Shown: positions 19,384-26,486 of the stretch, piece after piece | Numbering within the stretch: the stretch's first letter is position 1 | Layout: every line of letters begins with the position of its first letter | Origin: Verrucomicrobiia bacterium | Lineage (GTDB): Bacteria > Verrucomicrobiota > Verrucomicrobiia > Verrucomicrobiales > Akkermansiaceae | Length of the DNA: 51,406 bases | Assembly: GCA_030431475.1 (NCBI GenBank) | Contig: JAUIJD010000032.1 | Location: 1 to 51,406, forward strand | Direction of reading: 5' to 3' | The notes under the pieces: model-generated | Told to the model about the DNA's origin: nothing | The model's input: the letters and a program-made list of their open reading frames with translations, nothing else | Database searches by the model: none | Made by a program: the position numbers and the translations under genes

Positions 19384-20598
19384 TCAGCAGGTGGCGAGTG
19401 GGGATCCCGTTTCTTCTTCGGTGAGGTAGCAGGCGGGGTCGCTGCCCCAGAGGTCGCCGTTGGCAAAGGCGGCGCGGGTGCGGAAACCGCCGCCGCAGAT
19501 GCCGAACCAGCGGCAGTCGGCACACTTTCCGCGCATCAGTGTCTGGCGGCTGCGCTCGTCGAGCAGGCCGACCGAGCGGATCTCCTCGAGCAGGGGGGCG
19601 CTCGGTGCGTGGCGGCCATCCCAGATCTCGGAGAAGGGGGTGGTCTTGACGTTGCCGAGCTGCATGTCCTGCCAGAATTGGTCGGGGTGGACGTCGCCCT
19701 GGGTGTCGATGTTGGCCACGGCGCGCCCGGAGCTGTTGGCACCGCCACCGTTCCAGTCGAGGAGGCGGCGGGCCTGGTCGAGGTTCGGATGGTCCTCGCG
19801 CTCCATGCGGTGGAGCAGGTAGGCGCCGTCGGCGGGCTGGGTCACCGTGAGGACCTCGCGGTTCTGGCCGGTGGCGTTCCAGTGCTCGACGCGGGCGATC
19901 AGGGTGTCGATCGCGCGGCGGGATTCGTCGGGGTCGAGGACCTGGAGTTCGCTGCCGCGGCCGGCCGGGACGAGGTGGTAGAAGCAGGTGCGCTGGATGT
20001 TCTGTTCCTCGATGAAGTCGAGGATGCGCTCGATGTTGGCGACGTTGTGACGGGTGAGGGTCATCCGCAGGCCGGTCTTCTGGCCGGCCCGCTCGCAATT
20101 CCGGAAGCCCCGGACGGCGGCCTTGAAGGCGCCCTTCTTTCTCCGGAACTCGTCGTGAATGGCGCCGATGCCGTCGAGCGAGATGCCGACGTAGGCGACA
20201 TTCGCCTCCTTCAGCCACGCGGCCCTTTCGGGGGTGATGAGGGTGCCGTTGGTGGAGATGGTCAGCTTGAGGCCGGCGGCGGTGGCGTGATCGACGAGGT
20301 CGAAGAAACGCGGATGGATGAGCGGTTCGCCGCCGGAGAGAAGGAGCGAGGGGATGCGGTAGGCGGCGAGGTCGGCGACGACATCCTGCATCTGCCCCCA
20401 GTCGAGCTCGCCGGGGTACTGCTGCGCCATCGAGTCGGAGTAGCAGTGGACGCAGCGCAGGTTGCAGGTGCGGGTGATGTTCCAGACGACGATGGGCTTT
20501 CGGGCGCGGGAGCTTTCGGCGGAAGTGTGAGCAGTGCCGTAGCGGAGGTCGTCGGCGGGCTGGGCGGCGCCGGTCCAGAGGCGGGTGAGGTTGATCAT
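19384..20598 (-). CDS. nirJ: NirJ-like radical SAM/SPASM protein
   Basis: 404 residues from the ATG at 20598. The radical SAM cluster motif CNLRCVHC (C45, C49, C52) sits in the NirJ-like context PIVVWNITRTCNLRCVHCYS, followed by LLLSGGEPLIHPRFF and YVGISLDGIGAIHDEFR. Later GGGANSSGRAVANIDTQGDVHPDQFW and the SPASM-like tail CADCRWFGICGGGFRTRA---DPACYLTEEE also match NirJ. NirJ removes propionate side chains during heme d1 synthesis for the cd1 nitrite reductase. No other heme d1 gene and no nirS is in the window, so the actual product is in doubt. It overlaps the preceding radical SAM gene by 4 bp. Confidence 0.85.
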   Translation of the reverse strand: MINLTRLWTGAAQPADDLRYGTAHTSAESSRARKPIVVWNITRTCNLRCVHCYSDSMAQQYPGELDWGQMQDVVADLAAYRIPSLLLSGGEPLIHPRFFDLVDHATAAGLKLTISTNGTLITPERAAWLKEANVAYVGISLDGIGAIHDEFRRKKGAFKAAVRGFRNCERAGQKTGLRMTLTRHNVANIERILDFIEEQNIQRTCFYHLVPAGRGSELQVLDPDESRRAIDTLIARVEHWNATGQNREVLTVTQPADGAYLLHRMEREDHPNLDQARRLLDWNGGGANSSGRAVANIDTQGDVHPDQFWQDMQLGNVKTTPFSEIWDGRHAPSAPLLEEIRSVGLLDERSRQTLMRGKCADCRWFGICGGGFRTRAAFANGDLWGSDPACYLTEEETGSPLATC

Positions 20599-21668
20599 GT
20601 CGTTGCGAGTGCGGGTTCGTAGGAGCAGGAGGGGTCGGCGGCGAAGGGATCGCCGGTGAGACCGTAGGCGCGGGCGCGGGAGCCGCCGCAGATCTTGCGG
20701 AACTCGCAGCGGCCGCACTTGCCGCCGAGGGCATCGGAGTCCCGGAGGCTGACGAAGAGCGGGTGGCTGCGGTAGATTTCGGCAGGGTGGCGGTGGCGGA
20801 CGTTGCCGCAGTCCATGGGGAGGAAGCCGCTGGGGCTGACCACGCCGGTGTGGGAGATGAACATGATGCCGCGGCCGTCGCGAATGCCGAGCGGCGAGCG
20901 CATGCCGGGGCGGCCCTTGGCGCCGCCCATTCCGCGCTGGGCGAGGATGCGGCGGAAATGGTGGCCCTCGGTCGTCTTGATGGCGAAGGGGGCGGTGCCG
21001 ACGAGGTCGGCCATTTCCTCGAAGATGTCTTCGAGTTGGTCGGCGGACGGCATGTCCTTCGCACCGGCGCGACCGGTCGGGACGAGGACAAAGACGCTCC
21101 ACATCGCGGGCTTGAGCTCGAACATGAGGTCGCGGAAGGCGCCGAACTCATGCAGATTGCCGGCGGTCAGGGTGGTGTTGATCTGGACCGAGAGGCCGGC
21201 GTCGTGAGCGAGGTGGACGGCGCGGATGGTGCGGTCGTAGGTGCCGGTCAGGCCGCGGAAGTCGTCGTGGGTCTCGCGGCTGGCACCGTCGAGGCTGAGC
21301 GAGATGCGGTCGATGCCGGCCTCGCGGATGGCGGTGAAATCGAAGTTCACCAGGCGAGCGGTACCGGACGGGCTGAGGCCGACTCGCATCCCGGCGGCGG
21401 TTCCGCGGCGGGCGATGTCGAGCACGTCCGGCCGCATCAGCGGGTCGCCCCCGGTGAGGATGAGCATCGGCGGAGCAAGTTCGCCCAGGCGGTCGACGAG
21501 TTCGAGAGCCTCGGATTCATCGAGTTCGTCCGGGTGGCGGCGCGGCTGGGCCTCGGCGCGACAGTGGCGGCAGGCCAGCGCGCAGGCGCGGGTGACTTCC
21601 CAGAAGACGAGGAAGGGGCGCTCGGCGAAAGGGTCGGTTCCGCTGGAAGGGTAGGTGGGCGCGACCAT
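20595..21668 (-). CDS. Radical SAM/SPASM protein, TIGR04053-like
   Basis: 357 residues. The cluster motif CALACRHC (C29, C33, C36) is in the context FLVFWEVTRACALACRHCRAE, followed by MLILTGGDPLMRPDV, RISLSLDGASRETHDDFRG and INTTLTAGNL, WSVFVLVPTGRA, IKTTEGHHFRR. The tail CGRCEFRKICGGSRARAYGLTGDP---DPSC binds an auxiliary cluster, as in AhbD/NirJ. This order matches the TIGR04053 group as I remember it. Members are related to heme-modifying radical SAM enzymes, but their reaction is not established. It starts 3 nt after the SCO stop and overlaps nirJ, so the two act in one transcript. Confidence 0.85.
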   Translation of the reverse strand: MVAPTYPSSGTDPFAERPFLVFWEVTRACALACRHCRAEAQPRRHPDELDESEALELVDRLGELAPPMLILTGGDPLMRPDVLDIARRGTAAGMRVGLSPSGTARLVNFDFTAIREAGIDRISLSLDGASRETHDDFRGLTGTYDRTIRAVHLAHDAGLSVQINTTLTAGNLHEFGAFRDLMFELKPAMWSVFVLVPTGRAGAKDMPSADQLEDIFEEMADLVGTAPFAIKTTEGHHFRRILAQRGMGGAKGRPGMRSPLGIRDGRGIMFISHTGVVSPSGFLPMDCGNVRHRHPAEIYRSHPLFVSLRDSDALGGKCGRCEFRKICGGSRARAYGLTGDPFAADPSCSYEPALATT

Positions 21669-21670
21669 GA

Positions 21671-22288
21671 TCAGGGCCGGGAGTCGGGGGCTTCTTCCGG
21701 GGCGAGCACCTTGCGAATCGAGGTCAGCATGGAGGTCGGATCGGCACCGAGACCTTCGAGGCGGTGGAGGATTTCCCCGGTGGGCGACAGCAGGGTGAGG
21801 ACGTTCGAGTGGGCGAAATCGGTGTCATTCACCTTCCGGTAGCGGATGCCGAGCGCGACGGAGAGCTCGAGGATGGCATCCTCGTCGCCACGCAGGCCGT
21901 GCCAGCGCTGGTGGTCGACCTTGTATTGATCGAGGAAATTCTTCAGCTGGGCTGGAGTGTCGCGCTCGGGGTCGATCGAGACGAATACCACGGCCAGCTT
22001 GGCGCGTTCTTCAGGCGTGAGCTTCCTCTCGATGGCGAGCAAGTCGGCGGCGAGGCGGGGGCAGGCGAACTTGCAGGTCGCGTAGCCCATGGTGATGAGG
22101 ACGGGCCGGCCTTCGAGGTCGGCGAGCTTGAGCTCCTTGCCGTGCTGGTCGGTCCAGGTCGCGTCGAACTGATGGATCGACTCGGTGGAGGCCGCGGCGG
22201 CGTCCTCGTTGTGCTCGCAGCAGGACGAGGCGTGGACGCTGGCGAGGCCAAGACCGAGGATGGCGGTGAGGAGGGCGGGAGCATTCAT
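21671..22288 (-). CDS. SCO1/SenC-family copper chaperone
   Basis: 205 residues from the ATG at 22288. An N-terminal secretion signal (MNAPALLTAILGLGLASVHAS) is followed by a cysteine pair and a thioredoxin-like domain. The copper-binding motif CKFACP (CxxxC) is in GYATCKFACPRLAADLL, and the third ligand, the conserved histidine, is in DFAHSNVLTLLSP. FVSIDPERDTPAQLKNF is typical of SCO. It acts in the periplasm, delivering copper to CuA or other sites; here NirK is the obvious client. It overlaps the nirV-like gene by 4 bp. Confidence 0.93.
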   Translation of the reverse strand: MNAPALLTAILGLGLASVHASSCCEHNEDAAAASTESIHQFDATWTDQHGKELKLADLEGRPVLITMGYATCKFACPRLAADLLAIERKLTPEERAKLAVVFVSIDPERDTPAQLKNFLDQYKVDHQRWHGLRGDEDAILELSVALGIRYRKVNDTDFAHSNVLTLLSPTGEILHRLEGLGADPTSMLTSIRKVLAPEEAPDSRP

Positions 22289-23088
22289 GGGGATGGATGG
22301 GTTTCGAGGTTGCGGGCGCCGCGGAAGCCGAGGTTGGTGACGGTGAAGTTTCCCTCGAGGCTCGAGCGGAAGGCGTAGCGCATGAAGGCGGCGTAGTTGG
22401 CGGCGTCGGTGGCGTTCACCGCACCGCCGGCGCAGAAGAGGGAGCGGTCGAGCGAGGCGTCGTTGCGGGCCGCGCCGGTGACCATCTGGTTGTTGAAGTC
22501 GCGGACCCATTCCCAGACGAGTCCGTGCATGCCGGCGACGCCGCGAAAGTCGGTCCCGGCGGTGCTCACCGAGGGCAGCACGGGTGGGTTGGGCTTGCCG
22601 TACCAGGTGAGGATGCGGGCGAGGAAGGCGGGGTCGCCGGTGGCGTTGGCACGGACGGCATCGGCCCGTGCGGCGAATTCCCACTCGTCCTCCGTGGGCA
22701 GACGTTTGTCCAAGGTCTTGAGGTAGGCGCGGGCGGCGAACCAGGAGACGTGGACGACCGGGGCGTCGGCGGGGGCGCCGGGTCCGAGTTCGAGGTCGCC
22801 GGCCCAGTGGGCGAGGTAGTTTTCCGCGGCGAACAGGCGACTGACCCGGGATCGGCGCCACTTCGGGTGCTCACGGACGAACTCGAGGAAATCGGCATTG
22901 GTGACCGGGCGACGGTCGAGTAGATAGGAGGTGACCTGCCGCGGTTGATCGCGATCGCCGAACATCGGCAGGTAGTCGCCGCCCTCGATCCTGGCCATTT
23001 CCGGCGGAACCGGAGAAGGGTCGGCGGCTTCTTCCCCCCGGACGAAGCCGGCGACACAAGCCAGGACGAGGACGACGTTTTTCATCAT
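22285..23088 (-). CDS. nirV: NirV-like protein (FGE/SUMF1 fold) beside nirK
   Basis: 267 residues with a secretion signal (MMKNVVLVLACVAGFVRG). The formylglycine-generating enzyme fold is clear: MARIEGGDYLPMFGD, PVTNADFLEFVREHP, PVVHVSWFAARAYLKTLDKRLPTEDEWEFAAR, GMHGLVWEWVRDF, LGFRGARN. The mature protein has a single cysteine (about residue 218, in LFCAGGAVN) and lacks the second cysteine of the copper site of true sulfatase-modifying enzymes, so it should not make formylglycine. NirV, of unknown function, is the FGE-like product encoded next to nirK in several proteobacteria. It lies 18 nt after nirK. Confidence 0.82.
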   Translation of the reverse strand: MMKNVVLVLACVAGFVRGEEAADPSPVPPEMARIEGGDYLPMFGDRDQPRQVTSYLLDRRPVTNADFLEFVREHPKWRRSRVSRLFAAENYLAHWAGDLELGPGAPADAPVVHVSWFAARAYLKTLDKRLPTEDEWEFAARADAVRANATGDPAFLARILTWYGKPNPPVLPSVSTAGTDFRGVAGMHGLVWEWVRDFNNQMVTGAARNDASLDRSLFCAGGAVNATDAANYAAFMRYAFRSSLEGNFTVTNLGFRGARNLETHPSP

Positions 23089-23106
23089 CGAATGAAATGG
23101 GATGAG

Positions 23107-24537
23107 CTACTTCTTGGCAGCGCGGACCTTGGCGACCTGGTCGGGAGTGACCTCGACGCCCTTGTTGTCCCACTGGGAGTAGACGTAGGTCAGCACGTTG
23201 GCGGTGGCCTCATCGCTGAGGCCTAGCTGCGGCATGATGCTGTTGAACTTGTCGCCGTTGACCGTGACCTCGCCCTGGAGGCCGTGGAGGACGACGTCGA
23301 TGGCGCGGTCGACGCCCTCGTTGAGGTAGTCGGACGCCGCCAGCGGCGGGAAGGCGGCCGGGACGCCGACGCCGTTCGGCATGTGGCACGCGGCGCAGTT
23401 GGCGCCATAGACGATCTTGCCGGCTGCGATGCGGTCCTCCTTGGTGGCGGCGGCTGCCGCGGGTTGGCTGTCGCTCGGGATCGCCTGGACCACGCCGCCT
23501 TCCGGTAGATAGACCTCATCCTTCTTCTGCCCGGAGAAGACCGCTAGGTCGGGGTCGCCGCCAGCGTTGAGGATGCCGAGGGCGCCCTTGTTGAAGGCGC
23601 GGAAAATCGAGTGATCGACGAGGATGAAGTCGCCGTTGGTTTCCAGCTTGAACTCGCAGATCGTCGCGCCACCGGCCGGGACGAGGGTGGTCTGGACGTT
23701 CTCCTGAAAGCGACTTCCCGCCTCGGTGTAGACGCGGTCGAAGATCTCACCGATCACGTGGAAGGAGGACACGAGGTTGGGGCCCCCGTTACCGACGAAC
23801 AAGCGGACGGTTTCACCCTTTGAAGCCTGCAGGGCGTTCTCTCCGGTCATTGAGCCGACCGCACCGTTGAAGACCACGTAGTCGGGGTTCTCCGCGAGTG
23901 CCTTCTCCATGTTGAAGCCTTGAAGTCCGGGTTCGCCGTACTTGCCGGTCGTGTAGAAGTCGCCTTGGACGACGTAGTATTCCCTGTCCACTGGTGGCAG
24001 GCCTTCCTTCGGCTCGACGAGGATCAGACCGTACATCCCGTTGGCGATATGCATGCCCACCGGGGCGGTGGCGCAGTGGTAGATGTAGAGTCCGGGATTG
24101 ACCGCCTTGAAGCTGAAGTTGGTTTTGTGCCCCGGCGCGGTGAAGGTCGCCTTGGCGCCGCCGCCGGGGCCGGTCACGGCGTGGAGGTCGATGTTGTGGG
24201 GCATTTTGCTGGACGGGTGGTTCATCAGGGTGAAGTCCACCTCGTCGTTCTGGCGCACGCGGATGAACTTGCCGGGCACGCTCCCGCCGAAGGTCCAGAA
24301 GGTATAGTCGACGCCGTCGGCCATACGCTTGACGACCTCGGTGACCTCGAGTTCGACCGTCACGCGGGTCGGGTGCTTCCGGGTTATCGGAGGCGGGACG
24401 TTCGGTGCGTCCGTGAGGACGGCGACCTCCTCGCCCTGAAGGGGCAGGTCTTCGGTCTCGGAAGGGGCGACGGTTTGGCCCGGACAGGCAAGGGAGACGA
24501 AAGCAAGGGTGGTGATGAAGGTCGGCAGAAGTTTCAT
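23107..24537 (-). CDS. nirK: Copper nitrite reductase NirK with C-terminal cytochrome c domain
   Basis: 476 residues. A secretion signal comes first (possible lipobox near residue 18, SLAC). Two cupredoxin domains follow with all ligands: type 1 copper H114, C155, H163, M168 (PHNIDLHAV, YHCATAPVGMHIANGM); type 2 copper H119, H154, H309; catalytic D117 and H260 (SSFHVIGEIFD). After an alanine-rich linker (350-366) comes a class I cytochrome c domain with CAACH at 381-385 and a methionine near LNGDKFNSIMPQLG-type sequence. It reduces nitrite to NO in the periplasm; the tethered heme probably feeds electrons. It is the first gene of the nirK-nnrS unit. Confidence 0.96.
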   Translation of the reverse strand: MKLLPTFITTLAFVSLACPGQTVAPSETEDLPLQGEEVAVLTDAPNVPPPITRKHPTRVTVELEVTEVVKRMADGVDYTFWTFGGSVPGKFIRVRQNDEVDFTLMNHPSSKMPHNIDLHAVTGPGGGAKATFTAPGHKTNFSFKAVNPGLYIYHCATAPVGMHIANGMYGLILVEPKEGLPPVDREYYVVQGDFYTTGKYGEPGLQGFNMEKALAENPDYVVFNGAVGSMTGENALQASKGETVRLFVGNGGPNLVSSFHVIGEIFDRVYTEAGSRFQENVQTTLVPAGGATICEFKLETNGDFILVDHSIFRAFNKGALGILNAGGDPDLAVFSGQKKDEVYLPEGGVVQAIPSDSQPAAAAATKEDRIAAGKIVYGANCAACHMPNGVGVPAAFPPLAASDYLNEGVDRAIDVVLHGLQGEVTVNGDKFNSIMPQLGLSDEATANVLTYVYSQWDNKGVEVTPDQVAKVRAAKK

Positions 24538-24884
24538 GGCGGATGGAATGGCGGTGTGGATTTCCGATTGCTTGATTCGTTCAAATACTCACGCGGCCTC
24601 AGAGCCAGAACAAGAAAAAAAGAAAAAGTATTCTGGAATAGGTTGCTCGTGATCTCAAGTTGCGGGACAAGACATCTCTTCTCCAACCGTGAACCTCAGA
24701 GGAGAGAGGGGAAGGGACAGCTCCCTTGCTCCCTAGGCGGGATGTCTCGGGGTGATCAAGGCCGAAAAATCTAGTGGATTTCTCCTGCCCGTATTGCCCG
24801 ATCCCGGCGAGACCTGGCGGACATGAGAGACATGGGGGTCGTTGGAGGACAGCAACCGTCTGGAACCCTTGTAACACCAACGTT
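24538..24884. other. Intergenic region upstream of nirK, no gene seen
   Basis: It holds the nirK promoter, which I cannot place with confidence. A purine-rich, AT-rich tract (24607-24630) is framed by CCAGAA and TTCTGG (24605-24610 and 24631-24636). An imperfect FNR-like palindrome TTGA-TTCGT-TCAA is at 24572-24584, but its 5-nt spacer is one short of the usual six. Small open frames across it lack coding character. Confidence 0.5.
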
Positions 24885-24939
24885 TTCAGGATCTAGTGGG
24901 GGCAACCCCGTGGAGGTTCGATTCCTCTCGTGCGCACCA
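24885..24939 (+). tRNA. Partial tRNA-Leu(CAG): 3' half from the anticodon loop (attachment-site remnant)
   Basis: The 55 nt read as the anticodon loop TTCAGGA, 3' anticodon stem TCTAG, a class II variable arm TGGGGGCAACCCCGT, T-arm GGAGG-TTCGATT-CCTCT, 3' acceptor strand CGTGCGC, discriminator A and encoded CCA. The match to tRNA-Leu ends exactly in the anticodon loop: the sequence before it cannot form the 5' anticodon stem (CTAGA needed) and no GCGCACG acceptor strand exists upstream. It cannot be a working tRNA. This is the classic displaced 3' end left at the far side of an element integrated into a tRNA gene. Confidence 0.85.
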
Positions 24940-24979
24940 CCGCCCGTCCCGGCTTGTCCAGGGCGGGCGGTGGTGTTTT
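24935..24979 (+). terminator. Rho-independent terminator after the tRNA-Leu remnant
   Basis: CACCACCGCCCG (24935-24946) pairs perfectly with CGGGCGGTGGTG (24964-24975), followed by TTTT. The stem begins inside the tRNA's 3' CCA end. It is probably the native terminator of the original tRNA gene, carried along on the chromosomal side. Confidence 0.85.
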
Positions 24980-25255
24980 CCGGCCCCGGGCATCACGTCA
25001 GGGGCAGACCGGGGGGGGCGGTGGGACGAGTCCCATTCAGTTCGGCAAGGCACTCCGGTTGCAGGATGTGCGTCCGGGTGTCTCAGGATGGGACAAGCTC
25101 CGGAGCCGGAGGGTCGTTGTCGTTCCGTCGGGGATCGTGACACTGGTCGCCGGCGGACGGAGTCGGATCCCTGGGTTCAGTTCGCAGATATGACCGGCGT
25201 GCAAGGGCCGGCGCCTCATCCGAATCTCCGGGGAATCCGGTTCCCGGACTACACC

Positions 25256-26443
25256 ATGTCCATCTCCACGACAGCTTTCGCCGAATCTCCGACCACCGGG
25301 GAGAGTCCCGCTGGATTTGACTTCAAGGCACGGAGAGTTCGTCTCGCTTCCCGCCTGAACGACCGGGGATCACGGCGTCCCGTGGCCCTGATCTGCGATC
25401 CGTTCGACATCGCCTATCTCACGGGGGTGCGTGAAGGAATCTCCTGGCTGGCGCTCTGGGAGGGAGGGGGATTCGCGGTCACGCGACACATGCTGATCCG
25501 TGAAGTGTCGGAGGAGATCGGGGAGTTTGAAGTTCTTCTGCCATCGAAACGCTCCATCGACCGAGCAAGCCTCGAGGCGTTCGTGGTCTCCGAGCTTGTT
25601 CGTCGGGGATTCGGCGCGGTCACGGTGAACCCTGAAGGGATGAATGCCGCCCGCTACCTGGCACTCGACGAAATGGCGACGGCCGGCGGGCTTTCGATCA
25701 TGCACGAGGAACGGATGCTCGATCCCCTCCGGCAGAGCAAGGACCCTGTGGAAAGGCGGCTGATCTGCCGGTGCATCGAGATCGCGGAGCAGGCGTTCAC
25801 CGAAGTTCTGGGGGAGGGAGCGGCCGGACTGGTGGGAAGATCGGAACGGGAGCTGGCCCGGGAGCTGGAGTCCCGGATGATCGGCTTGGGTGCCGACCGG
25901 CAGGGCTTTCCGGAGACCGGCGTCATCGTGGCAAGCGGACCCAACAGCGCGAGCGCCCACCATGCTCCGGGGAGCAGGCGGGTGTCGCCGGGCGACACCC
26001 TGCTCATCGACTGGGGCGCGGAGCTCGACGGCTACCGGAGCGACATGACCCGGACGCTTTTCATCGGGAATCTTCCCGAGTTTGCCGTGGAAGCCTACCC
26101 GGTGGTCCGTTCGGCGCTGGAGCTCGCGGCCGGTGCCCTCCAGGCCGGAAACACCATGGGGCAGGTTGACCACGCCGCTCGCGAGACGGTGATGGCTGCG
26201 GGCTTCCCCGAGTTTCACTACGGGGTCGGTCACGGGATCGGCCTTGCCATCCACGAAGCGCCGTGGCTCCGAGCCCATTCGGCGGATCGCCTGGAAGCCG
26301 GAATGATCACCACCATTGAGCCGGGGATCTACCTGCCCGGCGAGGGGGGGATCCGTATCGAGAGCATTTACGAGGTTCTCCCCGGTGGGCCGCAGCGGCT
26401 CGATCGTCTCCCGACGTCACTGGAGCAGATGGTGATCCACTGA
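25256..26443 (+). CDS. M24-family metallopeptidase (Xaa-Pro aminopeptidase/creatinase type)
   Basis: 395 residues from the ATG at 25256 (MSISTTAFAESP); the open frame upstream runs through the tRNA remnant and is not coding. The N-terminal creatinase-like domain contains ALICDPFDIAYLTGVREGISWLAL. The C-terminal pita-bread domain holds the five metal ligands: two aspartates in LIDWGAELDGYRSDMTRTLF, the histidine in YGVGHGIGLAIHE, and two glutamates in TTIEPGIYLPG and GIRIESIYEV. It probably removes N-terminal residues next to proline in peptides in the cytoplasm. It is the first intact gene right of the tRNA remnant. Confidence 0.9.
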   Translation: MSISTTAFAESPTTGESPAGFDFKARRVRLASRLNDRGSRRPVALICDPFDIAYLTGVREGISWLALWEGGGFAVTRHMLIREVSEEIGEFEVLLPSKRSIDRASLEAFVVSELVRRGFGAVTVNPEGMNAARYLALDEMATAGGLSIMHEERMLDPLRQSKDPVERRLICRCIEIAEQAFTEVLGEGAAGLVGRSERELARELESRMIGLGADRQGFPETGVIVASGPNSASAHHAPGSRRVSPGDTLLIDWGAELDGYRSDMTRTLFIGNLPEFAVEAYPVVRSALELAAGALQAGNTMGQVDHAARETVMAAGFPEFHYGVGHGIGLAIHEAPWLRAHSADRLEAGMITTIEPGIYLPGEGGIRIESIYEVLPGGPQRLDRLPTSLEQMVIH

Positions 26444-26486
26444 CCTTTTTCGTCTGCGGACGAAGGAACGGATCCAGGCCTGCCTC

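Noticed and set aside
24572-24584. FNR/DNR-like palindrome TTGA-TTCGT-TCAA upstream of nirK
   Set aside because: The spacer is five bases; Crp/Fnr sites have six. The position is reasonable, but the match is not good enough to call an operator.
24769-24777. Second copy of ATCTAGTGG, also found in the tRNA remnant at 24891-24899
   Set aside because: A 9-bp match without any further tRNA structure around it; probably chance.
24823-25140. Open frame of 105 codons across the tRNA remnant
   Set aside because: It runs through the tRNA half and its terminator, has no ribosome binding site and shows no protein-like composition.
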